From Juglans regia (lineage: Eukaryota > Streptophyta > Magnoliopsida > Fagales > Juglandaceae): a stretch of 64,000 nucleotides of DNA. Of the stretch, positions 30,574 through 42,540 are shown piece after piece; position 1 is the first letter of the stretch, and each line of letters opens with the position of its first letter. The notes beneath the pieces are model-generated. The model saw nothing but the letters and a program-made list of their open reading frames with translations. It ran no database searches and had not been told where the DNA came from. The position numbers and the translations under genes were made by a program. The stretch is taken from positions 28,744,724 through 28,808,723 of the forward strand of contig NC_049908.1 of the NCBI RefSeq assembly GCF_001411555.2, in the 5' to 3' direction.

Positions 30574-31292
30574 ACTCGAGAAAGATAAAATAACAAAAGT
30601 AGTTGTTTTCTTTTAGTATTACAGCCAGGATAGTGGTTGGAGTGCTTTTGTATTTCCGTTGGGTTCTCCCACCCTTTTCGCAAGTTTCTGTTGCGGAATT
30701 GTAGATGGTAAATTCAAAATTAGTTAAATGGAAAGCTGCCCCTGTTTTCTTTATTTTTGCAGGTGTCCAAAAGGCGCCCTTTGCCTTGTGCGTTTTTCTT
30801 TATAGTTTGTTCATAACTGCATACTGCACTGGGTCTGCTGGGAACCGATAATCTTTTGGTGCGTCCGGTTAGTCATAGGATTTATGTGACGCCGATATAT
30901 TGAGTCAACGTCAGTAACGCCGGTTCAGAAAATGTTGATGCATCTCGTTTGGTTCTGGCTGTAATGTCTGTACATGTTGCTGTACATCTTTTGCGATTCT
31001 TTATGCAAACCAGTTCTAGACTTATCTAGTCCAAGCTTAGCATCATTTGCAAACAGATTGCTCCAAGCATAGCGTTGTTTTTTGTGTAGGGATCACAAAA
31101 AATAAAAATAAAAAATTGCATTGGATAAAAATTATATACGCCCAAAAAAGCACATATATGTGCCAAAATCAGTAGAAATTTTTAAATATGATATATTACA
31201 TCCTCGTACTTCGATTTACATACCCAGAAATCGCTCTATCTAAAACGAATTGAAGACAATTAAAAACAAGTGTCATGACAAATAAATAACAA
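30574..31292. other. Spacer between H2A.W and SRC2 (convergent 3' ends)
   Basis: It contains the 3' UTRs of two genes that converge. No stem-loop typical of animal histone mRNAs is evident, as expected for polyadenylated plant histone mRNAs. Nothing else is recognised. Confidence 0.5.
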
Positions 31293-32129
31293 TTAAAAAT
31301 CAAACCCATCACCAAAGCCACCATCATGGTACCCATCATAGGAAGCAGCATCCGAGATCATGTCTCCAACTAGCAACCCACCCAGCAATCCTGCTCCAAG
31401 CCCCAACCCCATCCCTCCCATCCCATTCTTCTTTGGTTTATGTGGCTGCTGCACCGGCGCCCCGTATCCACCGTACCCGTAAGCCGGCTGCGGTGGATAC
31501 CCGCCAGGCGGAGGGTACTGGGGATACGGCGGGTATCCCCCAGGTGGGTACCCAGCATATCCTGGCGCAGCCTGTGGGTGCGCATGCATGGGCTGTGGGT
31601 ATGCTCCCGGTGGCGGATACGCGGCAGCGCCACTAGATCCAGCGGCATAGCCCGCAGGGTACGCCATAACCGGCTCTGCCTGCTTGCTTTTAATCTCAGG
31701 CGCGGTGAACTTTTCACCGAACTTGTAGGAGATATCCAGAGTTCCCTTGGTCTTCCCAGACGGGGTCCTGACGCTATAAGTAGCGTGTTTCGCTTCCTTG
31801 GCAACGCCAAAACCGTCCAAAAGCTCCTTGATAGGCACGTGGACTTCGCCGATCTCTCTGTCGCCCAAGGTCCTGTCGGACTTGATCTTGATGACGAGGG
31901 TAAGGCGGTTCTGATTAGCAGCGTCGTCGTCGATGGTGAACTTGACATGGAAGTTCCATTTGGGGCTTGTGCCACAGTCTTTGTCGGTGGGCGTCTTTTG
32001 GGTGGATGATTTGAGGTTGTAGACGCCTTCGATCTTAACGACGGCGTAGACATCCATCTTGGAGAAAAGATTGACGTCCTTCAAGTCCTTTGCGGACTCG
32101 ATTACGATATCCAAAGGTCTGCACTCCAT
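31293..32129 (-). CDS. SRC2: SRC2-like C2-domain protein
   Basis: A single-exon gene of 278 residues. Residues about 4-115 form a C2 domain starting RPLDIVIESAKDLKDVN, with KMDVYAVV and the SPKWNFHVKF strand. A region with Tyr/Pro/Gly repeats (YPPPGAYPQP type, about 155-225) follows, then a Gly/Leu-rich stretch (GLGLGAGLLGGLLVGDMI, about 242-260) that could insert into membranes, and an Asp/Gly/Phe tail. This is the layout of soybean and Arabidopsis SRC2 (soybean gene regulated by cold 2). Arabidopsis SRC2 moves from ER to vacuole and enhances RBOHF oxidase activity in response to calcium. Not every canonical calcium-binding Asp is obvious by eye. The start ATG gives the family's MECRPLD N terminus. 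Confidence 0.93.
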   Translation of the reverse strand: MECRPLDIVIESAKDLKDVNLFSKMDVYAVVKIEGVYNLKSSTQKTPTDKDCGTSPKWNFHVKFTIDDDAANQNRLTLVIKIKSDRTLGDREIGEVHVPIKELLDGFGVAKEAKHATYSVRTPSGKTKGTLDISYKFGEKFTAPEIKSKQAEPVMAYPAGYAAGSSGAAAYPPPGAYPQPMHAHPQAAPGYAGYPPGGYPPYPQYPPPGGYPPQPAYGYGGYGAPVQQPHKPKKNGMGGMGLGLGAGLLGGLLVGDMISDAASYDGYHDGGFGDGFDF

Positions 32130-32203
32130 ATTGAAGAAGAAGAAAAAGAGTACCGGTCAAGAAATTCAAGAAGATATTGGGATGATAGAGGTTGGTTGGA
32201 ATG

Positions 32204-32216
32204 ATTATATATATAT
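32204..32216 (-). promoter_or_regulatory. TATA region of SRC2
   Basis: A TATATATATA run lies about 80 bp upstream of the SRC2 ATG on the minus strand. Confidence 0.55.
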
Positions 32217-34578
32217 AGGCAGGAGGGGGAAGGGAGGGTGCCTTTCGGGGAAAGAGCGGAGGATATAACGGAGGTGATGACAATTAACCGCTGTCAAACG
32301 CGTTTTTTCTTTTTTCAATTATAAAATATATTTCGTTTTTTTTTTTATTTGAATTTTATTATTTTCAATTATAAAATAAATTTAGCTAAGATTTTTTTTA
32401 TTTTTTTTAGTATTATCGTTTCTATAAATAAATATGAGATAAAAAGAATAAATACGTGTTTTCCACGCGTCAATATTGCAAGTCATTTGTAAGGCTTTTT
32501 CTTCAACGGTAAGGAATTTCATCCCCTTCGCATCACGAAACTTCGTGAAACTTGGACAGAGTGCGCGTAGATAAGGATGCTTTAATTAAGCCGTAATGGA
32601 TACAAACGTTTATCGCATTATAATTTTTTTTAAATTATTATATAAAATATAATACATAATTTAATTTTTTTAAATTTAAAAAAATAATAATAATTTTAAA
32701 AAATAATTTTTTATTCAATTTTCAACTTTATCTAAAATTATCTCATTATCCAAACGAACTCTAAGAATACGTTTATACGTCGAGAAGAGTTGAGATGTAA
32801 ATAATAATATTTTATAAATTTTATTAAGATGAGTTTAACTTTTTTTTTTTTTAATATTGAGATGAGTTTAATTTTATTATAAAAAATTTAAAAAGTAATG
32901 AATTTCATGAATAAATAGATTAAAATAAATTGAGCTAAGTTGAATTTAATTTAACAACTAAACACAATTTTAATGAGTGCCTGTTCGTTATAATTTAATT
33001 CTAGACAAATATAACACTATATTATCATTTTTATTTTTTTAATAAGTTATTTTATTTTTAAACCGATGTGTAAATCATAACAACACATCACTGAAATATG
33101 AATATTTAATTGGTAAGATTTTAAAATTTATATTCTAAATTAAGTAATTTTGCTGAGAATATTTTTTTTAATCTAAATAGTAATTATTGAATGAAAGAAT
33201 AATATTAGATGAAAATAACTAGAGTATATTTAGAACATACAAAATTGAGAACATATTCTCGACGGAAACCCAAAGGGTACTTTTTCGCAGCCTTTATGAA
33301 ATGGGAATTTTTGAAGGAGAATAATGATAGCTATTCTACTACTCTTATACTGTTCTCTTTAGCTTTTAATTTATTTTCTTTTATTTAATGGTTAAAAAAA
33401 TGATTATTAATAAAAATATATTTTTAATTTTTTTTAATAATTAAAGATATTAAAAAAATACTTAAAAAATATATTAAGAGGATTGCAAGTCTAACATATC
33501 TACGGAGAGGAGATTAACGCCACACATAACATTCCTTTTTAGTTAGAACTGATTGATTGGGACTTGTCACTGCAACTTTGGATTTGGACCGTTATTCTCA
33601 GGATTCCCAAAACTCTGGACGGTAGAAAGTAAGGGATAGTTTGGATAGTAGAATATTATCCATTAATTTTTATTTTATTATTAATTTTTATTTACTTTTT
33701 ATTATTTTATAATTATTATTTTTATTATTATTCACAAAATATCTAAAATCAGCTCAGAAAAGCAATCTAAAAGAATAGTTATAGACTTGCAACTTTCACG
33801 TTAGTGTTTTAAGTAGGTGGCTTGTGAAGGCACACTTTTGAAGAAGTAATTTTTTTTCCATTTTTGTTTCTAATGGCAATGAAACCTTTGTGTTCTTAAT
33901 CATTATAAAATATCATTCACCAAATGGCAAAATTAACGTTTCCTCTCATCAACCAGGCGGCCATTATCATATTCACCAACCACTACGTTTCAGGAGCATA
34001 GACGCAAGTGCACAAGCTTCCGCCAAGAGCCCCCCTCACCCCCATGCATGACATTTGCAACTTGCAAGGCCAGGAGTTGCACTACAAAAGGCGGCTGTCA
34101 TGCCGTAGTCGGCCATGCAGCAAAGACCAAATCCCCACCACTTTCAAATACAGAGATACCCGTTAACCCCAAGCCGAATATGTCAACAAAAAAAAAAAAA
34201 AGAAGAAAAAAATGAAAGCAAAATACACAAGATGCCACTATCAATATCATTACATTTGGGAGTATCCACATTTCTGAAATCATACTCATCGCTAAAGCCC
34301 AAATTGTGCTCGAATTTGGTCACAGCTCTTGGCCCTCCCAAAAAATAAAAGCTCCTCCTGATTCTCGACTGGAGACCCCTATGTCCCTTTTTTCTTTTTC
34401 TTTTTCTTTCTTTCTTTTTTGCGACAATTGGTGCCCCCTCCAATTGAGTTATCACGCATGTTCGAACGCGTTGCGAGGATACAAATAGCTTTCTTTCAAG
34501 ATGAGATTGCCCCTCATATTCAAGCCAATCAATCTTGTTATATCCCAGATTAACGATCAGATTTTTATGCCAGTTTCA
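32217..34578. other. Spacer: SRC2 promoter side and MITE remnants
   Basis: The SRC2 5' region is followed by AT-rich MITE pieces: about 32600-32760 ends CCAAACGAACTC plus TAA, and 32765-32970 is a related AT-rich tract. A TTTGGATAGTAG-started tract lies near 33630-33770. DNA from about 34200 on is probably 3' UTR of the PWWP gene. No extra gene is seen. Confidence 0.5.
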
Positions 34579-37500
34579 TCAAAGAGGATGGTAAGGCACA
34601 TAGCCCAACAAGCCCGTCACATTGGTGACAATATCGTTGCACCTTGTCAATAGGCTCAAAAATGGCTGTGAGATATCAACTGAGGTTCCACCACTAGGTG
34701 GTGCTGGGAGACTGTTAATAGGATTGTGGGCATTCCAGGGCGCTATTTCCAGACGATGAAAATTATTATGTGGGGCGTTTGCAAATTGTGGAGGAAGAGG
34801 CGATGGAGATGGAGGACTGACCTTTTGAAAGTTCTTACTAATAAAATCCATTCCAACAGAAGAAGGTGCACCACCACCATCAGCAATACTAGCATTGTTG
34901 TTCATGTTGTTTCTATTACCAACCATCAACTGCTCTCCCCTACTACTTTCATCCTCAACCAACATGAATTTTACACGGGAGATACCTTTATTACTACAAC
35001 CACCACCACCACCACCACCACCACCACCAGCTACTTGCCCAGACTCGTCGCCAGATGACTTCTTCAAACAGGATTTGAGCTGGACTGCTGGCTTTGGTAG
35101 AGGCTGGTTCACAAGCCCGGATGCTGGTCTTTGTATAACTGCAGGATCCTTAACTCGTGGGGACTCATTGGTATTGTCATCTCCTCGGCCCTTGCCTGAA
35201 TCAGACCCTTCAGCTGTAGCAACTCCCAGTTCGCGAGTGTAGCACCTCACATTCATGCTGCCCAAAAAGGAACTGTTAGTAACAGCATATCTGTATGCTG
35301 CTTCTGCATCGTGCTTGTGCAGGAACACGACACGGCATGTCAATGACTTCCAAAAGACACGGAGACCCGATTGATCTATTGGCCCAAAACGGGCAAACTT
35401 TGCCTTCAACTCTGCAACAGATGGGAGCGATGTACCGGGAGGGAACTTCATCACCAACATGGTGGGATTAACTGCCTTTGCAACCGGTTCCACTTTCTTG
35501 ACAGGATCTGGTCTGAAAGACTTTGGCAGGGCTGGTACCACTGAATCTCTTCCCTCTACCCGCCGGTTTTCAGAAGATTTCTGGCTAGCTTTCTTTTCAA
35601 CAGCCAATGATTTTATTGCATTAATTTTCTTTAACTTCTTTGCTGCGATTTCTTCTTGACGGTCAGAAGGGCCACGTTTCCGCCCAGCCTTTGTTGGATC
35701 CATGGGTCTCACTATGGATTTTGCAGGCTTTGAGGATGAAAGATCTCTGGCATGCTCACCAGGAAGACTGCCAAAAGCCCCAACACCAGATGAAGATTTT
35801 GTGGGACCAACTTCAACAGATTCAGCCTCTGCTGGTGGTGACAGAACCAAGCTTTTCTGGAAAACTAGGGACCGGAATCGCAAAAAGAACAGCTGCACAA
35901 TTGCAGGGCTGTTTCTTTCTACACCATGAAAAGGATCGAGAGCAAGGGCTTGCAAATCACTCAAAAGTTGGGGAAGTTCGATGTCATTATTTCCCGTGTC
36001 AACTGTTAGAAGTGTTGCAACAGACTCGGTTGAGGAATTACTTGCGCTAACACTTTTCCTCTGATGTTCAACCTGAAAATCCTCTCTTGGAGCCAAACCA
36101 ATTAGGGTGGATTTTCCTGCTACTTTTCTCATTGGGGTCCCCATTTTTCCAGTAGCCAAACGTTTCTGTGGATGTTCAGAATTCATTTCTCTACCAGTGT
36201 CTTTCCTTTTTTTCTTCTTTTTCTCCCCCATAACAGAGTTCTCAGAGCCCAAGTCTGTCGTAGTTCTTTTGAGAATTCTTGCCTTCTTAACTCCTCCATC
36301 AGCAGTCATTCCACTTGAACGCATTGTATCAATTGGTGAAAGATCTGCAACACCACGACTGTCTTTAACTTGATCTGATCCACTGCCCACTTCCATTCCA
36401 CTGGGAAAACTCAGCTCATGTTTTTGAAGACCTTCATATGGCCTCAAAATTTTTTGCTCAGCTTCCTGTCGAAAGGCTTGAGATGCATCATCAGTTACAC
36501 GTGAGAATACCTTGTCCCTAGACAAATCCGACCACCCTGTGCTTGTGGGACTCACAAACTCACCTGGCCCCAAACTGTCATTTGTTCCCTGCAGAAAATC
36601 TTTCTCCTTATCAAAAGCAATATCTTGATGGCCAAGAGGACTGCTGTATGCTGCAGCCCGATCTATGGATACTTCTTTGCCAATTCCTTCTAGACTTGAG
36701 GTTGCAACATCCTTGCTAACATATGCAACTTCATGTTTTGCTGGAATTACAGGGGCAGGAGGCACCCTCTTTTGCAAAACATAATCCCCAGCCACTGCTG
36801 TTACAGACCCATCCATGTAAACTGATGGTGCAGAGGAAACTGCCTGCCCTGGGCTACCTTGGTGAGTCTCTGAGTTAGTAGTTTCATCTCTCCGCTTGAA
36901 AAGGTATCTGTCTTTTTTTAAAGGATCCTTGATTTTCACAGGTTTTGCAGAGCTTTTCCCTCCACCAAGAGCTTCCGCAATCACAAGTGGACCACTCAAA
37001 GGAGCTGGAAAAGGCAAAAAACCAATCAAAACAGATGGCTCCAAAAATAGAATGTCACCAGTTGTTCCAAAGAAAGGGTCTCCAGGATCATGGTAGTATG
37101 ACTGAGGTTGATGCACATAAGAAAATTTTAAATTAATAACTTAATGCAGGTACTCAGGATAATCCCAACAATTCATCACAAATTTCTCGTTTTCTCTGTC
37201 TTCCTTGGCCATATCAGATAGGAGGGCACGTTCTATTACAAGATGATGCCGTTTGGTCTAAAGAATGCCATGACTACGCTGTTTCATGATATGATTCACA
37301 AGGAAATAGAGGTTCATGCTGATGACATGATTGCCTATTAAATGATTCAGTTGAACACCCTAAAAATCTACACAAGACACAAACTAAATCCAGAAAATCC
37401 TTCTTTTCTATAAGAAACCTACAAAGTCTAAAAAAACATGCCAAAGCTTCCTAAGTAATTATTTGCAAAAATACTACGACAGATAGTTCACTTTATCCTT

Positions 37501-39449
37501 TGCTCTGATAGTTATATTAGGATTCCACCCTCAATCATCAAGCCTTCTTGTGAATGCAAAAGAAATACCAACCATCATTGTTGCCAGTATCTAGCCTCCT
37601 ATTTTTTCCTGGACTAAGTATATTACCTGATTCTAGTTTTTTTTTCCCCTTAAATGATAACACAAGTAGTTCAATAGACTTCTCTCGTGAGAACATTAGT
37701 ACTGTTGCATTTGACCCATTGAGTAGCATCTATGCATGATTGGAACATTCAAGTTCTCTATGTCGTGCTTCTTTTGTATGTCTTTGTACTTGGTTTTGTC
37801 CCTCTTCACTTTTTATAAAATTACATCTCAAAAAAGAAAAAAAAAACATTCTATATTTATTTCCAAATTTTATTCATAAAAAATGTTTATTGGCGAGCGT
37901 TTTCACACACCACTGCATCAAACAAATGTTAAGTAAATACCCAGATAGTCTAGATTGTTCATTACATTCTTTTCATGTCCTCTTATAAACCTTTTTGTAC
38001 CGTGAACAAGAGGGTAATTACTCAGTATCGGTCCCACTTACGCAGGCTCCTGTGAGGGGTAGCTCAGATTCAGTGTTTGAGCGTGTGACGTTGGGGCAAC
38101 GAAGAATCAAAATAACTGCATTTTTTTTTTTTTGGCACCGGGTGTCAAAACAACGTTCCGACTAATCATCCGGATGTGCACAGCCCTCGGCAAGAAGTTT
38201 CCCGCAATTACACTTCGGCTAATTCAAGGAAAAACCCCCCGGTCCGCTGGCCTTAGAGATTATTTGCAAACAAAATAACTGCTACCAAGGATGAGAGAAA
38301 GAATGTAATTATACCTTTGGGCGGCGCTTTAACAGTCTGATCTAAATGAACATGTTGACGAGATTGACGCCCCGGCTGCACCCCAAAGGCCTGAGCGTAG
38401 GTCTCGTCAAATTCTTCAAATACTGCCTTTCGGTGAGCAAACAGCGTGGCCTTATTCTTGAGAAAATTAATACTTTTCTGCTCGCCACCCCTTGGCACCA
38501 ACGCTAACTGCTTTACAAAAGCAAGAGTCTCACTTGGCTTAAAACCATCTCTCTCTTTCTTAATCTGATTCGCAGAATAAACTCCCCCGGGCTCATAATC
38601 TGGCACATCCACTACAAAATACCCTTGAACACTCGTGACTCGAAAATTATATGGGTTCCTACATTTACAAGCCAAAGCAAGACCCCGTCTCCGACTCGCC
38701 TCATCGACAGCCTCTTCCACGGCCTTCACGAAATTCCTCGAATTTGTTTGAGAGGATTTCTCAGCGAAATAGAGATCAAATGGGATGAGCTCAGCTGGGT
38801 CAAACCAGCCGTAACTACTATCACCAAAGAAGGCCACCAACACATAACCCTCCCTCCGGGCGCGTCGCACCGAGGGAGACGCAAAAGCCTCATTAAATAT
38901 ATGCCCCGGCCACCAGGGGTGAGATTTCACCTTCCCCCACACCATGTCGCCAACTTCGAGCCCAAAACTCAGTGCCCTCGACATTCCAAAACCAACCGAT
39001 GCCCCATCATTCTCATTGGCCACAAAATCATCAAACTCCGACAACAAAGAAGTGTACTCGGACGTCTTACTCTTCTCCACATGCTCTTCTTTATCATCTT
39101 GGAAATCAAATCTATCATCTTGGGCATCAAAATGATTGATGCTCTCATCCTCAATCTCAAAACCCCTAGATTCAATTTCCTTACCTACTCTTCCAACACC
39201 GCCGTCAATCGCGTCAGAAACCCTAACCCTAGGCTCTTCAGATCTCCAACCTTCAGAAGCCCTAGCTTCAACCTCATTCTCCGGAGCTCCAGAATCCATC
39301 TCTACTGAAGACACCCTAACCTCGTCAGAAACCCCTAAATCCAAATTCTTGTCGCCATTAGAGCCATAGATACCACTCTCCGATAACCTAGCTTTCGCTT
39401 TGGACTCCACGATTGAATCTGAATTAACTGTTATACTCGCAACCTTCAT
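34579..39449 (-). CDS. PWWP domain-containing protein (PDP family)
   Basis: Two exons, 38315-39449 and 34579-37004, give 1186 residues; the split codon joins PPK to APLSGPLVIAEALGG, the continuity known in Arabidopsis PDP proteins. An acidic N terminus precedes the PWWP domain (about 165-225) with GDMVWGKVKSHPWWPGHIF. A conserved block up to FEEFDETYAQAFG follows. The second exon has Lys-rich putative nuclear signals (GEKKKKKRKD, AAKKLKKI), an RRM-like region (about 891-966) and a Gly run encoded by a GGT/GGC-type repeat. PWWP domains read methylated histone H3 and DNA. Arabidopsis PDPs work with FVE/MSI and PRC2 to control H3K27 methylation and flowering genes. The start is the first ATG of the exon; the gene has no intron before it that I can see. 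Confidence 0.92.
37222..37338 (+). pseudogene. Ty3/gypsy reverse transcriptase scrap in intron
   Basis: The plus strand reads YYKMMPFGLKNAM then TTLFHDMIHKEIEVHADDMIA, the palm region of gypsy RT with its ADD catalytic motif (usually VDD). About seven residues expected between KNA and MTTL are missing. Only about 110 bases remain, inside the PWWP gene intron and antisense to it. Confidence 0.75.
38108..38282 (-). mobile_element. 5'-truncated Au-type SINE with 12-bp target duplication
   Basis: Direct repeats caaaataactgc at 38108-38119 and 38271-38282 flank 38120-38270. On the minus strand the body reads AAGGCC...GACCGGGGGG, GGGAAACTTCTTGCCGAGG, GGATGATTAGTCGG and ends GACACCCGGTGCC plus poly(A). 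I recognise this 3' half as that of the angiosperm Au SINE; the tRNA-like head is missing. It sits 33 bp inside the intron from the exon 1 donor of the PWWP gene, in sense with it. Confidence 0.7.
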
Positions 39450-39566
39450 TATGCTAATGTGTCTGTCTGAGTAATGGATTTGGTGTCATTTAATGGGCTC
39501 TCCCTAGAAATTTGTGGGCATGGTGGGCTTCGGCCCATCAATATAAGGGCCATCTTTAGCCCATTG

Positions 39567-39585
39567 GTCTGTCTGTCTGTCTGTC
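39567..39585. repeat. (GTCT)n microsatellite
   Basis: Nearly five GTCT units upstream of the PWWP gene start. Confidence 0.85.
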
Positions 39586-39656
39586 ATGAATTTTAGCCCA
39601 GTTGATCGCATGATTCTCAAGTCCAAACTCTTCGTTTGGGCCATCAAATTCTCTAG

Positions 39657-39857
39657 GGCTCGTTTGGATTCGCAAGTCATCTCAGCTCATCTCAGTTCAT
39701 CTTAACTCATCTCAACTCATCTCACTACTATTCATTACTATTCAGCAATTTTAACTCACAAATCTCATTACTATTCACAACTCATCTCATTACTATTCAC
39801 AATCCATCTCAACTTATCTCAGCTCATCTCAAGTCATGTTCGAATCCAAACATCTCC
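39657..39857. mobile_element. Tourist-like MITE upstream of the PWWP gene
   Basis: Left end GGCTCGTTTGGATTCG and right end CGAATCCAAACATCTCC followed by TAA form terminal inverted repeats; the interior is repeated CTCATCTCA and CTATTCA. TAG on the left versus TAA on the right is the likely target duplication with one change. It begins about 208 bp upstream of the PWWP ATG, so it may lie within the promoter. Confidence 0.75.
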
Positions 39858-41498
39858 TAAAATTCCATATGCAGAGAAGTTCCAATCATGTTGACTAAAA
39901 AAAATTAGAGCGTGTTTGACCAGCACATGATCTTTTACTACGTACGTACGTACGTACGGTCGATCTTTTACATCACGAATCATCCATGCATGGAATATTA
40001 ATATCCTTACTTTTTTCTTATTTTTTCAACAATATATATAATTGCATGCATGCATGAGATATCATCACATATATCATCCAGCACAAAAGCCACACTCCTT
40101 CGGGACAATATAAATTGCATGGATCTTGTAAGTATAAATTAGGAAATTTATTTTCATAATCATTAGAATTTGATTTTCATAATTATCAAAATCTCTAGTC
40201 TCCGGCCTCATTTTCTTTTCCTCTCTTATTCTCTTTTCATTTAAATTTTTTTTAGGCAATGCTACATGTAGTCGTGGAGCTCGCAAGTGCCATATAGTAG
40301 ATTTTAAAAAGAGTAAGGTCTATTATTAAAAAATTAATTTTTTCATATAATCTCGTATATATTCACTTTTTTCAAAGTGATTGCATGTACTTGCACGTTC
40401 ACTACTACCACTAATGATCCAAGTTTTAAAGAGCCCAAAGCGTGTAGTGCACTTCTTGTACGTCCCATGCATGCATCCACTCAAAACCTCACTGATCCCC
40501 ATACTGATAATCAGAATTACTGTATTATATCGGATTTATTACGGCAAGTAGTAAATATGGAATCTCATACTAATTGGCGGAGAAATTTTTGCGATTTATA
40601 ATGATATCAAGGGGCTTAAATAGTAATATTCATGACAACATGATTTTCAGAATATAAGTACTGATATTCTAGATCATGTTCTGACTGCATGCATGCATGG
40701 ATTTTTCTTATATCCTCACATACACACACATCATCATGATACATCAAGGCCGACGTGTTTATATATACGGCCAACTCCATAAGGAATCACATCCTGATCT
40801 GTGAATAAAATCATCGCAGATCAGGTGGCATTAATATATTTTGCAGTAAACACTAATCACCAAATGTTCCGCTTGCTATGATTTCACTTGATGCATTAAT
40901 GTATAATAAATTATGTAAAAATAAATTTATAAATTGATGTAGTTTTATTGGATCTGTTAGATATACTTTATAATAAAAATAATTTTATAATATAATATAC
41001 CACATTAAACTATATCAGTTTGTGAGTTTATTTTTATCTATTACGTGTCTAAAGTATTTTCGTTAATGTATTACCACATACACCCGTGATCAGTGCCCCC
41101 TTTCGTTCATTTTTATATATATTCATATTATCCCTAGGCTCAAGCTAAAAAGAAGGAAAACGTAGACCCCATATTTTCTAGTGCTAGGCCTCCGGCCATA
41201 AACTGGGCAATCATGAATTCTAAAATATTCTAAATTAATTGCTTTACCATAGCTAGCTAACGCGAAATATGCCTCACTCTTTAGCAAGACACTACTATAT
41301 ATTAACTATATATTGTTTTTCGCAATTAATATGATCACTTGGGCACAGATCAAAATTATATAAAACGAAGAATATATAGGGAAAAAAAAATTCATTACAT
41401 GATCAGCTGGGAGTACTAGCTAGGAAGTTTTTTTTTCTCGGGAGTAATCAATGCATTGTTTAGAAGAAAGTTGAAAAAAAACAATGCGCATGATATTC
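39858..41498. other. Spacer between PWWP and IDD genes
   Basis: AT-rich, with a (TACG)n microsatellite at 39939-39958, a palindromic family-2 MITE at about 40255-40410, and an ATAAATTTATAAATTGATGT-type MITE tract (about 40905-41060). The sequence near 41400-41498 is probably the IDD 3' UTR. No gene is seen. Confidence 0.5.
39939..39958. repeat. (TACG)n microsatellite
   Basis: Five tandem TACG units, each a CpG/TpA palindromic tetramer. Confidence 0.9.
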
Positions 41499-42492
41499 TC
41501 AAACCTCCCACATGTGTTTTTCCATTAACGCTTGCGCTTGTTGCTGAAAGTGACTCAATCCCTGAAATCTTTGACCATTTCCATCGAAACCGGCCATTTC
41601 TTGTTGCTTTTGTTGCTGTTGTTCATAAAAATTCCCAGTACGTCTCGACCCTCCTCCGAGCCCCAAGAAATCCACAGTCATCATATCCCCACTCCGGCCA
41701 TTTGAGTTTGCACCGTGCAAAACATTAGTACTTTTACTACTGTCGTGCGTTACGTTCTTCAGTAATGCACTGTTCTCATCATCAGCAAGACCGTGAAGCA
41801 TTCCCATATTGGTCATTCCCAAGTTATTAAGCATGCCGATTGCGTTGATAAACTGCGATGAAGTTTCTTGCTGTTGGCCTTTCTGGATGAACTGGTTAAC
41901 AAACGATTGATCATGATTTTGGGGCTGCATTGCACCAAGTGATGGCGGTGCCATGCTTGTAACAAAGTTATTCTGCATCAATGGAGAGTTCATTCCATTA
42001 TTACTCACAGTTGCGCCCATTTGAGCAGCTTTCTGCAACAACGCTGTAGCGGACATGTGGGCTGAGACATGAGGTAATTGGTGTCCATTTCCTTCGAAAA
42101 TGGTTGAAGAAGTTTTTTTGGGCTGAAGAGATATTGGAGAGGAAGACGAATTAATGCTTCTTGGACTGGTGTAAAGATGGCTTCCTGTCATGTTCAAAGC
42201 TGGCTTTGTCGGGAAAGACATGAGTTCTTGGGGCAATGCCAATGGTACTGCTTTGATATCAGATTGGTCGAATCCGAATGTTCCACTTGATGGGTTGGTG
42301 TTGTTGATGGGCAGTGAGGGCATGAGCTCGGAGATCTGTCCTTGCAAGTTTGGTCCCATGTTGGACAATAATCCTTGCTTTGCTTTGTTGTTTTCTTCAG
42401 ACAGGGCATCACAGAAGGCTCTGTGAGTGATGAAGCTATCTCTCCTGCATAAAAAAGCGGTACAGTAGTCTAATTATTATAAGTTAACAAGT

Positions 42493-42540
<48 letters not shown>

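Noticed and set aside
31370..32053. Alternative long frames on both strands over SRC2
   Set aside because: Shadows of the GC-rich SRC2 exon, lacking domains.
37088..37116. PWWP exon 2 starting at the upstream in-frame ATG near 37116
   Set aside because: The AG at that end gives the wrong phase for exon 1; the acceptor before APLSGPL (37004) keeps frame and matches the family.
42496..42538. CRISPR-like or regulatory repeat
   Set aside because: It is a plain AG microsatellite in a eukaryotic intron; there is no spacer structure anywhere in the window.
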